This document shows positions 1-8,346 of a stretch of 64,000 nucleotides of DNA, one piece after another; positions within the stretch are counted from its first letter, which is position 1, and the number at the start of each line of letters is the position of its first letter. The translations under genes were made by a program, and so were the position numbers. Origin of the DNA: a bacterium (GTDB lineage Bacteria; UBA10199; JAIBAG01); contig JAIBAG010000015.1 in assembly GCA_019695305.1 (NCBI GenBank), forward strand, positions 1 through 64,000. Reading direction: 5' to 3'. The notes under the pieces were generated by a model. It searched no databases. It had not been told where the DNA came from and saw only the letters and a program-made list of their open reading frames with translations.

Positions 1-715
1 CCGTGCAACCTTCCAAATAACTTACATAACTTCCTTCATCGGCAACAATCAGCGTGCGTTCAAACTGGCCGGTGTTGGCTTCGTTAATGCGGAAGTAGGT
101 AGAGAGCTCCATGGGGCATTTAACGCCTTTGGGAATGTAAACAAACGATCCATCGGTAAAAACAGCTGCGTTTAAGGTGGCAAAAAAATTATCGGTATAG
201 GGAACAACAGATCCTAAATATTTTTTAACGAGATCGGGATGATTTTGAAGAGCTTCGGAGAACGAGCAAAAAATAATACCCAACTCGTTTAATTTTCCTT
301 TAAAGGTGGTTGCAACCGATACGCTATCAAACACCGCATCCACAGCCACATTGCTTAGACGTTTTTGCTCATCCAGCGAAATGCCCAGCTTATCAAATGT
401 TTTGCGCAGTTCCGGGTCTACTTCATCCAGCGAATTCAGTTTCTTTTTTTGTTTGGGAGCCGAGTAGTAAACAATGTCCTGATAATTAATTTTTGGATAA
501 TTCACCTGAGCCCAGGTGGGTTCGGCCATGGTTTGCCAATGTTTAAAAGATTTAAGACGATACTCCAGCATAAATGCCGGTTCGTTTTTTTTGTGCGAAA
601 TAAGTCGGATGATATCTTCGTTTAAGCCAGGAGGGGCCTTGTCGGCTTCAATGTCGGTTACAAAGCCGTATTTATATTCTTTTTCGGTAATGTCTTTAAT
701 GGCTTGTTCGGTCAT
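1..715 (-). CDS. sufB: SufB, Fe-S cluster scaffold (N-terminal 238 residues, cut by left edge)
   Basis: Component of the SUF iron-sulfur assembly scaffold (SufBCD), which builds clusters in the cytoplasm using sulfur from SufS/SufE. The translation begins [18 protein letters not shown] and reads through family-typical stretches such as [53 protein letters not shown] and [20 protein letters not shown]. These are the conserved N-terminal and early beta-helix parts of SufB. The C-terminal half lies outside the window. The start codon overlaps the stop of the upstream Rrf2 gene in an ATGA junction, so the two are co-transcribed and probably translationally coupled. Other suf genes would be expected just beyond the left edge. 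Confidence 0.93.
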   Translation of the reverse strand, partial: MTEQAIKDITEKEYKYGFVTDIEADKAPPGLNEDIIRLISHKKNEPAFMLEYRLKSFKHWQTMAEPTWAQVNYPKINYQDIVYYSAPKQKKKLNSLDEVDPELRKTFDKLGISLDEQKRLSNVAVDAVFDSVSVATTFKGKLNELGIIFCSFSEALQNHPDLVKKYLGSVVPYTDNFFATLNAAVFTDGSFVYIPKGVKCPMELSTYFRINEANTGQFERTLIVADEGSYVSYLEGCT

Positions 716-1152
716 ACGTAAGTAGCCTCCGACATTTTTGTTTTATTTTGTTGAGCCGCCAGATGCGCAATAGAGGTGGCGGTTAATTTGTGAACTACTA
801 ACCCCTGCAAATCGTCCCAAAAATGTTTCATGTTGCAGGCGCTTAAATGTGAGCAGTTTTCGTGATCGTTTTGGCAGAACATGGTTTGAACAGGGCCGTC
901 TACGGCTTCGATGACATCACGGATAGAGACGGTACTTGCATCTTTTTTAAGTTTAATGCCGCCACCAATGCCGCGTTGCGATTCGATAATATGGGCGGTG
1001 GTGAGTTTGCCGGCGATGTTGGCTAAAAAACGGAGCGATAAACCTAAATGAGAGGCAATTTTTTTTACATTGGTGCTTTCTCCTTCGGGCAAAGTTGCCA
1101 TGTGGATGAGCATCAAAAGTGCATAGTCGCTGGCGCGTGAGGTAATGTTCAT
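712..1152 (-). CDS. Rrf2-family Fe-S-sensing transcriptional regulator (IscR/SufR-like)
   Basis: A 146-residue winged-helix repressor or activator of the Rrf2 family, starting [19 protein letters not shown]. The HTH region is [20 protein letters not shown], followed by the family wing (RGIGGGIKL). Three cysteines in [15 protein letters not shown] (C-x6-C-x5-C) match the [2Fe-2S] ligand region of IscR-type members, so cluster sensing is likely. I chose the ATG at 1152 because GGGAG lies 8 bases upstream; the open frame extends to 1254 but would translate a GC-rich hairpin element. It is the first gene of an operon with sufB, which points to feedback control of SUF assembly. Confidence 0.9.
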   Translation of the reverse strand: MNITSRASDYALLMLIHMATLPEGESTNVKKIASHLGLSLRFLANIAGKLTTAHIIESQRGIGGGIKLKKDASTVSIRDVIEAVDGPVQTMFCQNDHENCSHLSACNMKHFWDDLQGLVVHKLTATSIAHLAAQQNKTKMSEATYV

Positions 1153-1171
1153 AAGTTTATCTCCCATACTA

Positions 1172-1216
1172 GGCCCAAAGGGCCGGTGAGGGGGAGGCTC
1201 CGTCCGGCTTTGCCGG
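1172..1216. repeat. GC-rich hairpin element in the rrf2 leader
   Basis: Two short perfect hairpins, GGCCC-AAA-GGGCC (1172-1184) and CCGGC-TTT-GCCGG (1204-1216), sit with other GC-rich sequence between the candidate operator and the ribosome binding site of the Rrf2 gene. The composition differs sharply from the AT-rich flanks. It looks like a small mobile or repeated intergenic element; I cannot count copies elsewhere in the genome. Confidence 0.5.
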
Positions 1217-1248
1217 TGGAGGGGGCGACGTGAGCCCCATCTAATAAA

Positions 1249-1267
1249 TAACACTAAGTTAGTGATA
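1249..1267. promoter_or_regulatory. Candidate Rrf2 operator (palindrome)
   Basis: CACTAA-G-TTAGTG at 1252-1264 is a perfect 13-base palindrome that extends with symmetric flanking TA/AT bases. It lies about 100 bases upstream of the Rrf2 start. Rrf2 proteins of the IscR type commonly autoregulate through dyads in their own promoter, so this is a natural operator candidate. A TTGACA-like -35 on the minus strand lies at 1305-1310, but the matching -10 is weak. Confidence 0.45.
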
Positions 1268-1339
1268 TTTAAAGTGGCTTACGTGTAATTTTTATTACGC
1301 CCTGTGTCAAGCGCCAATTTGATATGTAATTACAGATGT

Positions 1340-2260
1340 TTAGGACTTAATATAATAGAGATCGCCATCTTTAATGAGGTGATTATTGAGGACTAAGCGG
1401 TTTAAATGCTTTTCTACCATCAGCCATTCGAAATAGGCTTTGAGAGGATCTTGCAACAACATCTTTCTGTAAATAATTCCGTGGCTGGCAATGGTGGCTA
1501 AATCTTTGGGGCCATCATTGAGTAAATCCATAATTTTAGAATCGCGATCATCAAAGTACGCGTGGAAGCGTTTGATCTTTTCTAAAAATTTTTCACGGTC
1601 GTAAATGCGTTCGCCGTGGCTGGTGACATAATAATCGGCTTCTATCGCCATTACTTTTTCTACCGACTTTTTAAATTCTTCAATGTCGCTTACCACATTG
1701 GCGTACCAGGGGCCGTAAGGGGTGAGATCGATATCCGAAATAAAGATCGTGGAAATATTTTTAAAATGTAGCGCCATGTGGCCGGGAGTATGGCCTGGGA
1801 TATGCACCAGCTGGATTTGTGTGGTATCGGTTTCGATCAGTTCATTGCCCTTGTATAATTGAGAAACCGGGCAATCGGAAATGTGGTACTTTTGAAAAAA
1901 CTGTTTACGCCACTGACTGTAAAAAGAATTGGGATCGCTATCGGCAAATTCTTCGTAGGTGGCATGGTCACGAATGGCGGCAGCGTCAGCCTCGTGTGAG
2001 GCAAAAATTACATTGTTAAAAAGGCCATTAAGGCTGCGATGATCGGCATGGTAATGCGTGTTTAAAACCATATTCACCGATTGGCTCATGGCGAGTTCTT
2101 CGATGTAGGTAAACGTAGCCGAAGGGTCCACAATAATAGACGGGCTCCCTTGAATATAAATAGAATTCGCAAAAAGAAATTCTTTAGAATTGCGGGCCCA
2201 GATGAATTCGACATCACCTATTTTAGAGCCGTGTTCGGTTTGAATGATTTCATGAGGCAT
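1340..2260 (-). CDS. Metallo-beta-lactamase-fold hydrolase
   Basis: A 306-residue soluble protein with the MBL fold. The metal motif is THYHADH near residue 68 (HxHxDH), followed by HIPGHTPGH, a SDID aspartate and a late SHGER histidine, so both zinc sites look complete. The last ~65 residues (after IMDLLNDGPKDL) resemble the winged-helix tail found in LACTB2-like and glyoxalase-II-related hydrolases. The substrate cannot be read from sequence: thioesters such as hydroxyacylglutathione, or nucleic acids, are both possible. No signal peptide. It stands alone between rrf2-sufB and the radical SAM gene on the same strand. Confidence 0.82.
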   Translation of the reverse strand: MPHEIIQTEHGSKIGDVEFIWARNSKEFLFANSIYIQGSPSIIVDPSATFTYIEELAMSQSVNMVLNTHYHADHRSLNGLFNNVIFASHEADAAAIRDHATYEEFADSDPNSFYSQWRKQFFQKYHISDCPVSQLYKGNELIETDTTQIQLVHIPGHTPGHMALHFKNISTIFISDIDLTPYGPWYANVVSDIEEFKKSVEKVMAIEADYYVTSHGERIYDREKFLEKIKRFHAYFDDRDSKIMDLLNDGPKDLATIASHGIIYRKMLLQDPLKAYFEWLMVEKHLNRLVLNNHLIKDGDLYYIKS

Positions 2261-2311
2261 TGGTTGTGATATTAGTCCGGAAATGCTTGATTATCAAGCA
2301 TTATCAGGCTT

Positions 2312-3397
2312 TTAAATGGCAAAGCGTTCAGCCAGATTATGCTCTAAAGCATCTCTATCAGCAGGTATATAATTAAAAACTTTTTCCCAAACCTTATCTG
2401 TTTCCATACAAAGATAATGGGGCACAGTATTTAAGTATTCATCAATATAGCCTTTTACCGTGGCATACATGTCTTCACGGATACTTTTAAGATAACGGAT
2501 TTTGCCGTCGGGCGAGGGGAAGAGTTCGCCATATAAAAGCTGACTTTTAGGAAAGCGGGTTTGAATGGCTTTTTTAAGCCCCGGGGTGTAGCGCAACGAG
2601 CCCAGCGAAATCCAGGCTAGTTCATGCGGTTTAAAGTTTTGGGCAATTAAGGCTACCAGATTTTTATATTCGGTTTCCCAATTATTAAAATTGAGAAGCG
2701 GGTCCATATGAAAACCCACTTTGTAACCCTTGTCCATTACCGCGCGGGCCGCTTTAAAGCGTTCTAGAAGAGGGGCTGTTTTAAATTCTTCCTGATCAAT
2801 AAAAGTTTGTGGGTTAATAGACCACGAAATAACGGTCTTACCCTGATGATCCATATTCAGTAAATTAGCAATGCGGTTTGATTTAGTTTTTAGTTCCAGT
2901 ATCAAATTTTTCTGACGTGCTACAAAGGGAACCAGCTCCTTTGTGAGTTCCGTAACATCATCCAAGGCCAGAGAATCGGCTAGCTCGCCAGTACCAATTC
3001 TAAAAGTCTTATTGGGATGGGTGCTAATGTGTTTTTCGATTGAATCAAAAATATCCTGTGTGTTGGCGTAAAGGGTAATGATGGGGTTATTGGCTAAATA
3101 GTCTTGTAAAATACAGTACGAGCACTCCATGGGGCAATTGCTCACAAAACTCACGGTAAAATAATTACAACACACATAACCGCCGGCCCCCTGGCAGTTT
3201 TTAACAGCATCCCCTTTATAGCTGGTGAGGAGTAATTTCTTTTTAGCCTCGGTAAAAGGGATGGGCTTTTTATAAGGGCTTAAATCATCGGCGACAACAG
3301 GTGTAATTTGAGGGTATTTGGCCAGCACGCGCTGGGTGAGCGGGGCGTTTAAAACCTCGCGGTCCACAATGATTTCTTTGGGTGTATAACTTAACAC
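2312..3397 (-). CDS. Spore-photoproduct-lyase-like radical SAM protein
   Basis: A 361-residue cytoplasmic radical SAM protein of the SPL/DNA photolyase-like family. The family signature is a GGYVCCNYF segment followed by NCPMECSYCILQ near residues 86-93, giving a C-x3-C-x2-C [4Fe-4S] site. The canonical enzyme repairs spore photoproduct in UV-damaged DNA. Between the cluster and a late YLCMET cysteine there is no cysteine, so the hydrogen-donor cysteine that follows the cluster in Bacillus SPL (Cys141) appears missing. Non-sporulating bacteria often carry such homologues with unproven substrates. It is divergent from a ParB-like gene across about 60 bases, which suggests shared regulation. 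Confidence 0.8.
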   Translation of the reverse strand: MLSYTPKEIIVDREVLNAPLTQRVLAKYPQITPVVADDLSPYKKPIPFTEAKKKLLLTSYKGDAVKNCQGAGGYVCCNYFTVSFVSNCPMECSYCILQDYLANNPIITLYANTQDIFDSIEKHISTHPNKTFRIGTGELADSLALDDVTELTKELVPFVARQKNLILELKTKSNRIANLLNMDHQGKTVISWSINPQTFIDQEEFKTAPLLERFKAARAVMDKGYKVGFHMDPLLNFNNWETEYKNLVALIAQNFKPHELAWISLGSLRYTPGLKKAIQTRFPKSQLLYGELFPSPDGKIRYLKSIREDMYATVKGYIDEYLNTVPHYLCMETDKVWEKVFNYIPADRDALEHNLAERFAI

Positions 3398-3458
3398 CTG
3401 CTTTCCCTACGAAAAAGAGGGGGTAGACGTCAACACGTATTCACGTTAAAGGAAGGAT

Positions 3459-4268
3459 ATGGATATTTTAGATAAACCCCGCTGGCGTTGGTCTTTTTTT
3501 ACTGAAGACGCCAGCTTATTAGAGTCGCTTAAAACAGTGGGTCAACTTTTGCCCATTTGGGCTCTTAAAAGTGGAGAAATTGTGGATGGTTTTAAGCGCT
3601 TTTGGGCTTTAAGCGCTCTGGGTGTTGAACCCCAGATAATGACCGTCGAGAATCAAGAAGGTCTTTTTGAAAAAATATTTAATCTTAATTTATTCAGCCC
3701 TAAAAATATTCTCGATCGCGGCCAGATATTTTTAACGCTTAAAGAGCATTACGGTGATGACGTGCCTGATTCATTTTTAAAGAAATTGGGATTTAAAGAT
3801 CTCTTTACGGCTAAAAAAGTATCGCGTTATTTATTCATTCCCCAAAATATTCTTAAAATTGTTTTAAATTATGGATGGGCCGAAAGTGTTTATGAAAAAC
3901 TGGGCCGTTTTGAGGATGAAGAGCTTCTGCTTTTGGAAAAGACGGTTTTCACCTGGTCTCTTAATCAAAATAAAATTATTCAAATTTTAGATTATCTTTT
4001 CGAAACGAGTCGTCGTGATAAAATCGCCACTCATACTTTGCTGGGAGAGTTTAAAGGGCAGGATGCCGATGGCTTGCGTGAGTTTTTATACCAAAAACGT
4101 TATCCGCGTTTTAGCGCGCAGCAGGATGAGTTTAGAAAAAAGGTGAAAGATTTAAAAATACCAGCCGGCATGACGGTGGAACCTAAAGATGCGTTTGAGA
4201 CGGAGAGGGTAGAAGTAAAAGTGACGCTAGATAATTTAGAAGATTTAAAAAAGTTTATTCAAAAGTGA
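3459..4268 (+). CDS. ParB/Srx-fold N-terminal-domain-like protein
   Basis: A 269-residue cytoplasmic protein. Residues ~18-60 (SLLESLKTVGQLLPIWAL then GEIVDGFKRFWALSALGVE) fit the ParB N-terminal pattern of a short helix, GQ-x2-P, a variable strand, then a DG-x-[KR]R motif. The typical GxxRR of CTPase ParBs is replaced by DGFKRFWA, and no convincing ParB HTH follows, so it is not a chromosome-segregation ParB. The remainder is helical with a charged tail (DNLEDLKKFIQK). It starts 61 bases from the divergent radical SAM gene and is preceded by AAGGAAGG. A DNA-binding or nuclease-like partner role is inference. Confidence 0.6.
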   Translation: MDILDKPRWRWSFFTEDASLLESLKTVGQLLPIWALKSGEIVDGFKRFWALSALGVEPQIMTVENQEGLFEKIFNLNLFSPKNILDRGQIFLTLKEHYGDDVPDSFLKKLGFKDLFTAKKVSRYLFIPQNILKIVLNYGWAESVYEKLGRFEDEELLLLEKTVFTWSLNQNKIIQILDYLFETSRRDKIATHTLLGEFKGQDADGLREFLYQKRYPRFSAQQDEFRKKVKDLKIPAGMTVEPKDAFETERVEVKVTLDNLEDLKKFIQK

Positions 4269-4285
4269 TTTTCGGTTTCTTAGTA

Positions 4286-4332
4286 TCTGACAAATAAATT
4301 GATGCATTTTAGCATTAATTTATTTGATCAGA
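4286..4332. terminator. Bidirectional terminator between convergent genes
   Basis: Arms 4291-4305 and 4312-4326 are complementary at 14 of 15 positions around a 6-base loop, with AT-rich sides that give U-tracts in both directions. TCTGA/TCAGA extends the stem. It separates the ParB-like gene from yhbY; the yhbY stop codon lies inside it. Confidence 0.75.
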
Positions 4333-4619
4333 GACTTATCCCGTTTTTCGGGGTTGGGATGTTTTTTATAAAAAATCCCCACATGGCCTACCATGCCCAC
4401 GCAATTGCTCTTGGTTTCTTTCTCGATGTCGGCCGCAATTTCTTTGCGGTCTTCTTTGTATTCCACAAATTTAATTTTAATGAGTTCGTGATCGTTTAAC
4501 GCCTGATCTATTTGCTTTACCAGGGCTTCGGTTAAACCTTCTTTGCCCAAATGGACATAGGGCTTAAGTTTGTGGGCTTTGCCTCTTAAAAAAGTACGTT
4601 GGGAACCAGTGAGTTTCAT
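4320..4619 (-). CDS. yhbY: YhbY/CRS1-domain ribosome-assembly RNA-binding protein
   Basis: A 99-residue single-domain CRS1-YhbY protein, the usual length of bacterial YhbY. It opens MKLTGSQRTFLRGKAHKLKP, followed by VHLGKEGLTEALVKQIDQAL and HELIKIKF, the characteristic alpha-beta pattern with the GxxG-like loop. YhbY associates with the large ribosomal subunit precursor. Nothing in the gene looks unusual. The C-terminal tail (KKHPNPEKRDKSLIK) is basic. It is 10 bases downstream of the endonuclease-family gene on the same strand, so it is probably read with it. Confidence 0.9.
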   Translation of the reverse strand: MKLTGSQRTFLRGKAHKLKPYVHLGKEGLTEALVKQIDQALNDHELIKIKFVEYKEDRKEIAADIEKETKSNCVGMVGHVGIFYKKHPNPEKRDKSLIK

Positions 4620-4629
4620 GAAGGGGCAT

Positions 4630-5667
4630 CTAATGGGATGTTTCTTTTTTGTCTAATACTATTTTTGCGCACAACGAAAGGTGATCGGAGAGATCTAAAT
4701 TGATAGCTCGTATTTGACTTTTAGCTTTGTTTATATCCCAAGTGATGGGCAGTTTAATAAAAATATAGTCCAGCTGCTTGTTGCTATTAGGATAGGTTAC
4801 AAACGGTTCTGACGGATTAGGATTTAAAATACTGGATAAATCGATGAGGTTTAGAGTTTGAAGTAATTGTGCGTAAAGAGGGTTATCGGGTTTAAAGTTG
4901 AAATCGCCGGTTACAATTTTAAGACGGTCGTTTGGGTAGCGGTTAAAAAATTCGATGAGTTCGCGTATTTGAGTAGCACGCACTTCGTTGTAGCTAATTG
5001 GCCCGTAAGAAGCTTGTAAATGTGTTGTAAAAACATCGATGAGGCCTAGCTGTGGATGATCAATTTCTGTATAAAATACACCTTTATTGGCAATACTGTC
5101 CCAATGCGTAGAAGAAGTATAAAGATGATGATTGATTTTAGTAATACGAAATTTTGAAAGAATCCCCAAGCCTGTTCTTTTCATAACTGTGTTGCCTTGG
5201 CCAGGAAAAGCAAAGTAAGGGTGGGCAGCATATTCATCAATTTGCAAAGCCTGCGATGTGAACAGCTCTTGCATGGTAACGATGTGGCGGTTTTTAATAA
5301 CGTATCCCAAATTAATCAGACGTTGTTGTGGTGTAAGGCTAATAAGCATCGACCATGTATTTTGGTCCCATAGCGTTAAAGTAACTTCATCTTTATTGGC
5401 AGCTGTAGTTGGAGTTGCAGTAATAACTGATTCCTCAGATGTATTTTCTATTTGAGGGCCTGGGCCCAACGTACATTCGGAATGTTCGCTCAGCCACTTG
5501 GCCTTAGCTACAAAATCGGTACTTGGTTTATTGCCACTGTATGGTTTTTCTAAAAAAATAATCCATACGCAGACTAAAAGTGTAGGCACTATAAAAAGTG
5601 TGATGAATAACCTCAAAAATGGAGGAAGTTTGCGATGATGTTTTTTGCGTTTACGCTTAAAGGGCAT
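4630..5667 (-). CDS. Membrane-anchored endonuclease/exonuclease/phosphatase-family protein
   Basis: A 345-residue EEP-fold protein anchored by one N-terminal membrane helix (LRLFITLFIVPTLLVCVWIIF, residues ~18-38) after a very basic head, so the catalytic domain faces the periplasm. Catalytic signatures are present: MQELF near the start of the domain, TGDFNFKPDNPLY (asparagine/aspartate pair) and LDYIFIK...SDHLSL at the end. Family members act on nucleic acids, inositol phosphates or lipids, so the substrate is undetermined. The start overlaps the stop of the thioredoxin-like gene by 11 bases, implying one operon with it and yhbY. Confidence 0.8.
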   Translation of the reverse strand: MPFKRKRKKHHRKLPPFLRLFITLFIVPTLLVCVWIIFLEKPYSGNKPSTDFVAKAKWLSEHSECTLGPGPQIENTSEESVITATPTTAANKDEVTLTLWDQNTWSMLISLTPQQRLINLGYVIKNRHIVTMQELFTSQALQIDEYAAHPYFAFPGQGNTVMKRTGLGILSKFRITKINHHLYTSSTHWDSIANKGVFYTEIDHPQLGLIDVFTTHLQASYGPISYNEVRATQIRELIEFFNRYPNDRLKIVTGDFNFKPDNPLYAQLLQTLNLIDLSSILNPNPSEPFVTYPNSNKQLDYIFIKLPITWDINKAKSQIRAINLDLSDHLSLCAKIVLDKKETSH

Positions 5668-6067
5668 TTTTAACTGTTTTGATAAATTCTTCAGGAGTTA
5701 CTTTTGTGGGAATGGGAGTTGCTTTACCGTTTTTGATAGCCAGTACTGTAGGTAAAACATCCACATGCCAATCGTCAGCAATAGTGTCTTCGGCATCGCC
5801 GTCTTCGGGATTTACTTTTACTTTATCAATTTTAGCTAAAAATTTTTGAGTTTGAGGGTCGGATAAAACTTCACGGTTAAATTTTTTACAGAAGGAACAC
5901 CAGTCTGTGTAGATATACAGCAGAAAACCCTTTTTAGCATTGCTTTGGGCTAAAGCCTTATAACCGCCCGACCCTGTAAGCCATTCTCCTTCGGCAGATA
6001 AAACCTGTGTAGAAAAAAGGAAAAAAATTAGAAAAACAGTTTTTTTAATCATACTACTTTGTACCAT
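5657..6067 (-). CDS. Periplasmic thioredoxin-fold protein
   Basis: A 136-residue protein with a signal peptide (MIKKTVFLIFFLFSTQVLSA) and a thioredoxin fold. The redox motif is DWCSFCKKF (CxxC) and the cis-proline loop is VDVLPTVL. The segment KVKVNPEDGDAEDTIADDWHVD is typical of the small DsbD-gamma/thioredoxin_7-like group. It may reduce or isomerise disulfides in the envelope. Two in-frame starts are possible (6067, or 6052 giving MIKK); the second leaves a cleaner signal peptide. It overlaps the following EEP gene. Confidence 0.82.
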   Translation of the reverse strand: MVQSSMIKKTVFLIFFLFSTQVLSAEGEWLTGSGGYKALAQSNAKKGFLLYIYTDWCSFCKKFNREVLSDPQTQKFLAKIDKVKVNPEDGDAEDTIADDWHVDVLPTVLAIKNGKATPIPTKVTPEEFIKTVKNAL

Positions 6068-6099
6068 TATTTAAAGGCTTACGGGAAATGAAAAAAAAC

Positions 6100-6333
6100 T
6101 TAGGGAATATCAATACGAATAGGATCCACCACTTGGGTGGATTGCCCTTTAGAGGGTTTTTCTGTTGTAGTTTGAGAAGAAGTATTGCCAAAAATATATT
6201 GCATATACTTTTTGTTGTACGATTTACCCCAATTAAAAATAAGTAGCAGAACAGAAACTATAACTAAGAAAAAAAGAAAGCCGGTTAAATTGGTATAATC
6301 TTTTTTTATGCTTTTTCGCGGATCTTCTAACAT
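6100..6333 (-). CDS. Small single-pass membrane protein, unknown
   Basis: A 77-residue protein with a charged N-terminus (MLEDPRKSIKKDY), one membrane helix (GFLFFLVIVSVLLLIFNWG) and a polar Ser/Thr/Gln-rich tail ending PIRIDIP. I do not recognise the family. It lies in the same minus-strand run as the thioredoxin-like gene, 32 bases upstream of it, so a shared envelope function is possible but unproven. Confidence 0.6.
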   Translation of the reverse strand: MLEDPRKSIKKDYTNLTGFLFFLVIVSVLLLIFNWGKSYNKKYMQYIFGNTSSQTTTEKPSKGQSTQVVDPIRIDIP

Positions 6334-6389
6334 ATTGATTTATCTTATCATTTTTATGTTAGAGCTACAATAGGCGTTTTACTTGATTT

Positions 6390-7550
6390 TTAAGCCCTTT
6401 TAATAAGTAGTCTTCTTTCAATTTCAAAGATTTTTTCCGGTATTTTTTCTTTTCCTAATTTCTTCTTATCGTTCTCTTTAATAAAGAGATCGGCTCCGTA
6501 TTTTTCCAGTACCTGCTGAGGACGAATACCTTTTACACCAATAAGTTGGAAGGTTACAACGCCGGCATTGTAGCCAGCCGGGCCATCAGTTTTAGAAAGT
6601 ACGCGGCTAATGGCATAAATGGTTTCGCCGGAGACGGTAGGCTGGGTATGGTATCCCTCGGTATAGCCAAAATCGGCCAAGGCGTTTTCGCTCACGTCAC
6701 GGCTAGCAAGGCCACAAAGCCAAGCGAAAAGAAGACCTCCATAAACGATGGGTTCTCCACTCATGGCACCGGTGCGAGCGGTAGAATACAGGCGATCGTA
6801 ATGCAGAGGATGCGTGTTCATCACGCGATAAGTCCACGGAAAATGTTCGTCGGTAACGGTACGGCCGTTGGCGTGTGCAATGATATCGCCCACATTAAAA
6901 TTCTCAAAATAAGTGTTAATGCCGGTTAAGTTTTTCACGTATTCCTTTTTAGCTTCTGGCAGTTCGATAGATAATTCAGGTAATTCCGGAAACGGCTGGT
7001 TTTGAATGGTGGTGGGTTCACTTTGTTTGCCGGCAGGGGCCACCATGATTTTGCGATCGTACTGCAACACGGTTTCGTTGTTTTGATTTACGGCTAATGT
7101 GCGGATGGTGACGATACCGGGTTTGCCACCTTCTTTCACATCACGTTTTAAAACTTTTGTCAGCGCGCGCAGCGTGTCGCCGGCATAAACGGGTTTGGCA
7201 AAACAAACATTATAATAACCTAAATTGGCAATCGCCTTTTCGGAATCGTTTTGAACGCCTAATGAAAGCGCAATGTTCATCACCATCAGCGGCGAAACTA
7301 CAAGATCGCGGTAACCATGCGCCTTGGCATATTCCGCATTGATATAGAGAGGATTCATTTCCATGTAGGTGGTGGCAAATTCCTGAGCAAATGAAGGGTA
7401 AATAGTAATGCCACGAGGATGGCAAAAAACTTCGCCGTCGTTAAAGTCTTCTAAAACACGGCCATATTGGGGATATTTTACTTTAGAGGTATCGGCCGCA
7501 AGTGCTGGTGCTTGTTCTTTAAAGAGGGGGTAGGGAAGTTTGGTTGCCAT
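6390..7550 (-). CDS. mch: Mesaconyl-CoA hydratase (double MaoC-domain)
   Basis: A 386-residue tandem MaoC/hot-dog protein. The first domain includes FNDGEVFCHPRGITIYPSFAQEF and MNPLYINAEYAKAHGYRDLVVSPLMVMNIAL; the second includes FNVGDIIAHANGRTVTDEHFPW and MNTHPLHYDRLYS. Both carry the hydratase-2-like NP/HP substrate-pocket pattern. Proteins of this size and layout hydrate mesaconyl-C1-CoA to beta-methylmalyl-CoA in the ethylmalonyl-CoA pathway. Assignment is supported by the nearby methylsuccinyl-CoA dehydrogenase, malyl-CoA lyase and epimerase genes on the same strand. It is separated from them by a 2.2-kb plus-strand accessory block. Other MaoC dehydratases are possible on sequence alone. 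Confidence 0.82.
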   Translation of the reverse strand: MATKLPYPLFKEQAPALAADTSKVKYPQYGRVLEDFNDGEVFCHPRGITIYPSFAQEFATTYMEMNPLYINAEYAKAHGYRDLVVSPLMVMNIALSLGVQNDSEKAIANLGYYNVCFAKPVYAGDTLRALTKVLKRDVKEGGKPGIVTIRTLAVNQNNETVLQYDRKIMVAPAGKQSEPTTIQNQPFPELPELSIELPEAKKEYVKNLTGINTYFENFNVGDIIAHANGRTVTDEHFPWTYRVMNTHPLHYDRLYSTARTGAMSGEPIVYGGLLFAWLCGLASRDVSENALADFGYTEGYHTQPTVSGETIYAISRVLSKTDGPAGYNAGVVTFQLIGVKGIRPQQVLEKYGADLFIKENDKKKLGKEKIPEKIFEIERRLLIKRA

Positions 7551-7708
7551 AAAGTTTCCTTTTTTAAATGTGCGGAGTGTCTACTGATGCAGGTATGACT
7601 GCTTAAATATGATACATCAGTACTGAATCTATCTATTAGATTCTTTGGTCAGATTCTGTAGATAAAATAAGGTTTTGGGTCAAGGAAATATCCAAAAATG
7701 AGGCTTGA

Positions 7709-7736
7709 TTAATATATATGAACTCATATATATTAA
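7709..7736. promoter_or_regulatory. Perfect 13-bp inverted repeat, likely operator of the HTH/NTase pair
   Basis: TTAATATATATGA, two bases AC, then TCATATATATTAA: perfect 13-base arms ending 4 bases before the ATG of the HTH gene. A long perfect dyad at the start of an HTH-led two-gene unit is the normal arrangement for toxin-antitoxin autorepression. A second weaker dyad, GAATCTA-N5-TAGATTC, lies at 7625-7643. Confidence 0.6.
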
Positions 7737-7740
7737 AAAA

Positions 7741-8346
7741 ATGGAGCTTATTAAGTATTTAAAAGCTGATTGTGAAAAATATGGTCGAGGGCGCAAAGCT
7801 TGGTGGGCTAGAGAATTACGGGTACCAGCACTTACGGTTTCTCATTGGCTAGCTGGTCGGCAAAAGCCAAATGGGGAATATAGTGTGAAAATCCGTGATT
7901 ATTTAGAGATACAGAAACATGAGACGGGTTTGATCAGGTGGCAAGATTATCTATGGAGCGTTTATTATTCCAAACAGGTGTTGCCTGCTGAGTTGCTAGG
8001 GCAGGTAATTTTAAATACATTGCGCATAGAATTTCTTGATACGCGTACTTTGGCTTTGTTGGCGGTATTTGTCGAGAATGTAGATTTTTATTTTAATGAG
8101 CCGCTAAATATTATTTTAAAAAATAGATTGGGATGGCTGTTGGAATCTGCAAATAAATCGCCTTTGTTTATGCCCGATCGTCATCATCCCTCGCGCCATA
8201 TTTTGGCTCTTTCGCGTCGTTCAAAAAACATGGAAAAGACAGTTAAAAGTTACCAGACAAAATTAGGTAAAAAATGGAGAGTTTACGATTGTGAATTGGA
8301 ATCTATAAAGAAAGATCTGCCATGGTTACTGAATTTGAAAACATAA
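7741..8346 (+). CDS. HTH protein, candidate antitoxin/regulator of the DUF6036-type pair
   Basis: A 201-residue cytoplasmic protein. Residues ~15-50 (AWWARELRVPALTVSHWLAGRQKPNGEYSVKIRDYL) form a Cro/CI-like helix-turn-helix. The remaining ~150 residues are helical (LPAELLGQVILNTLRIEFLD, then FFNEP-like and LGWLLESANKSPLF segments) and I do not recognise them. A TTG at 7705 would add 12 residues but lies within the palindrome, so I prefer the ATG at 7741. The end overlaps the next gene by 25 bases, indicating tight coupling. The arrangement fits an antitoxin preceding a nucleotidyltransferase toxin. Function is inferred from context. Confidence 0.7.
   Translation: MELIKYLKADCEKYGRGRKAWWARELRVPALTVSHWLAGRQKPNGEYSVKIRDYLEIQKHETGLIRWQDYLWSVYYSKQVLPAELLGQVILNTLRIEFLDTRTLALLAVFVENVDFYFNEPLNIILKNRLGWLLESANKSPLFMPDRHHPSRHILALSRRSKNMEKTVKSYQTKLGKKWRVYDCELESIKKDLPWLLNLKT

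Noticed and set aside
365-725. Plus-strand frames over the sufB region
   Set aside because: They are opposite-strand shadows of a clear SufB coding region.
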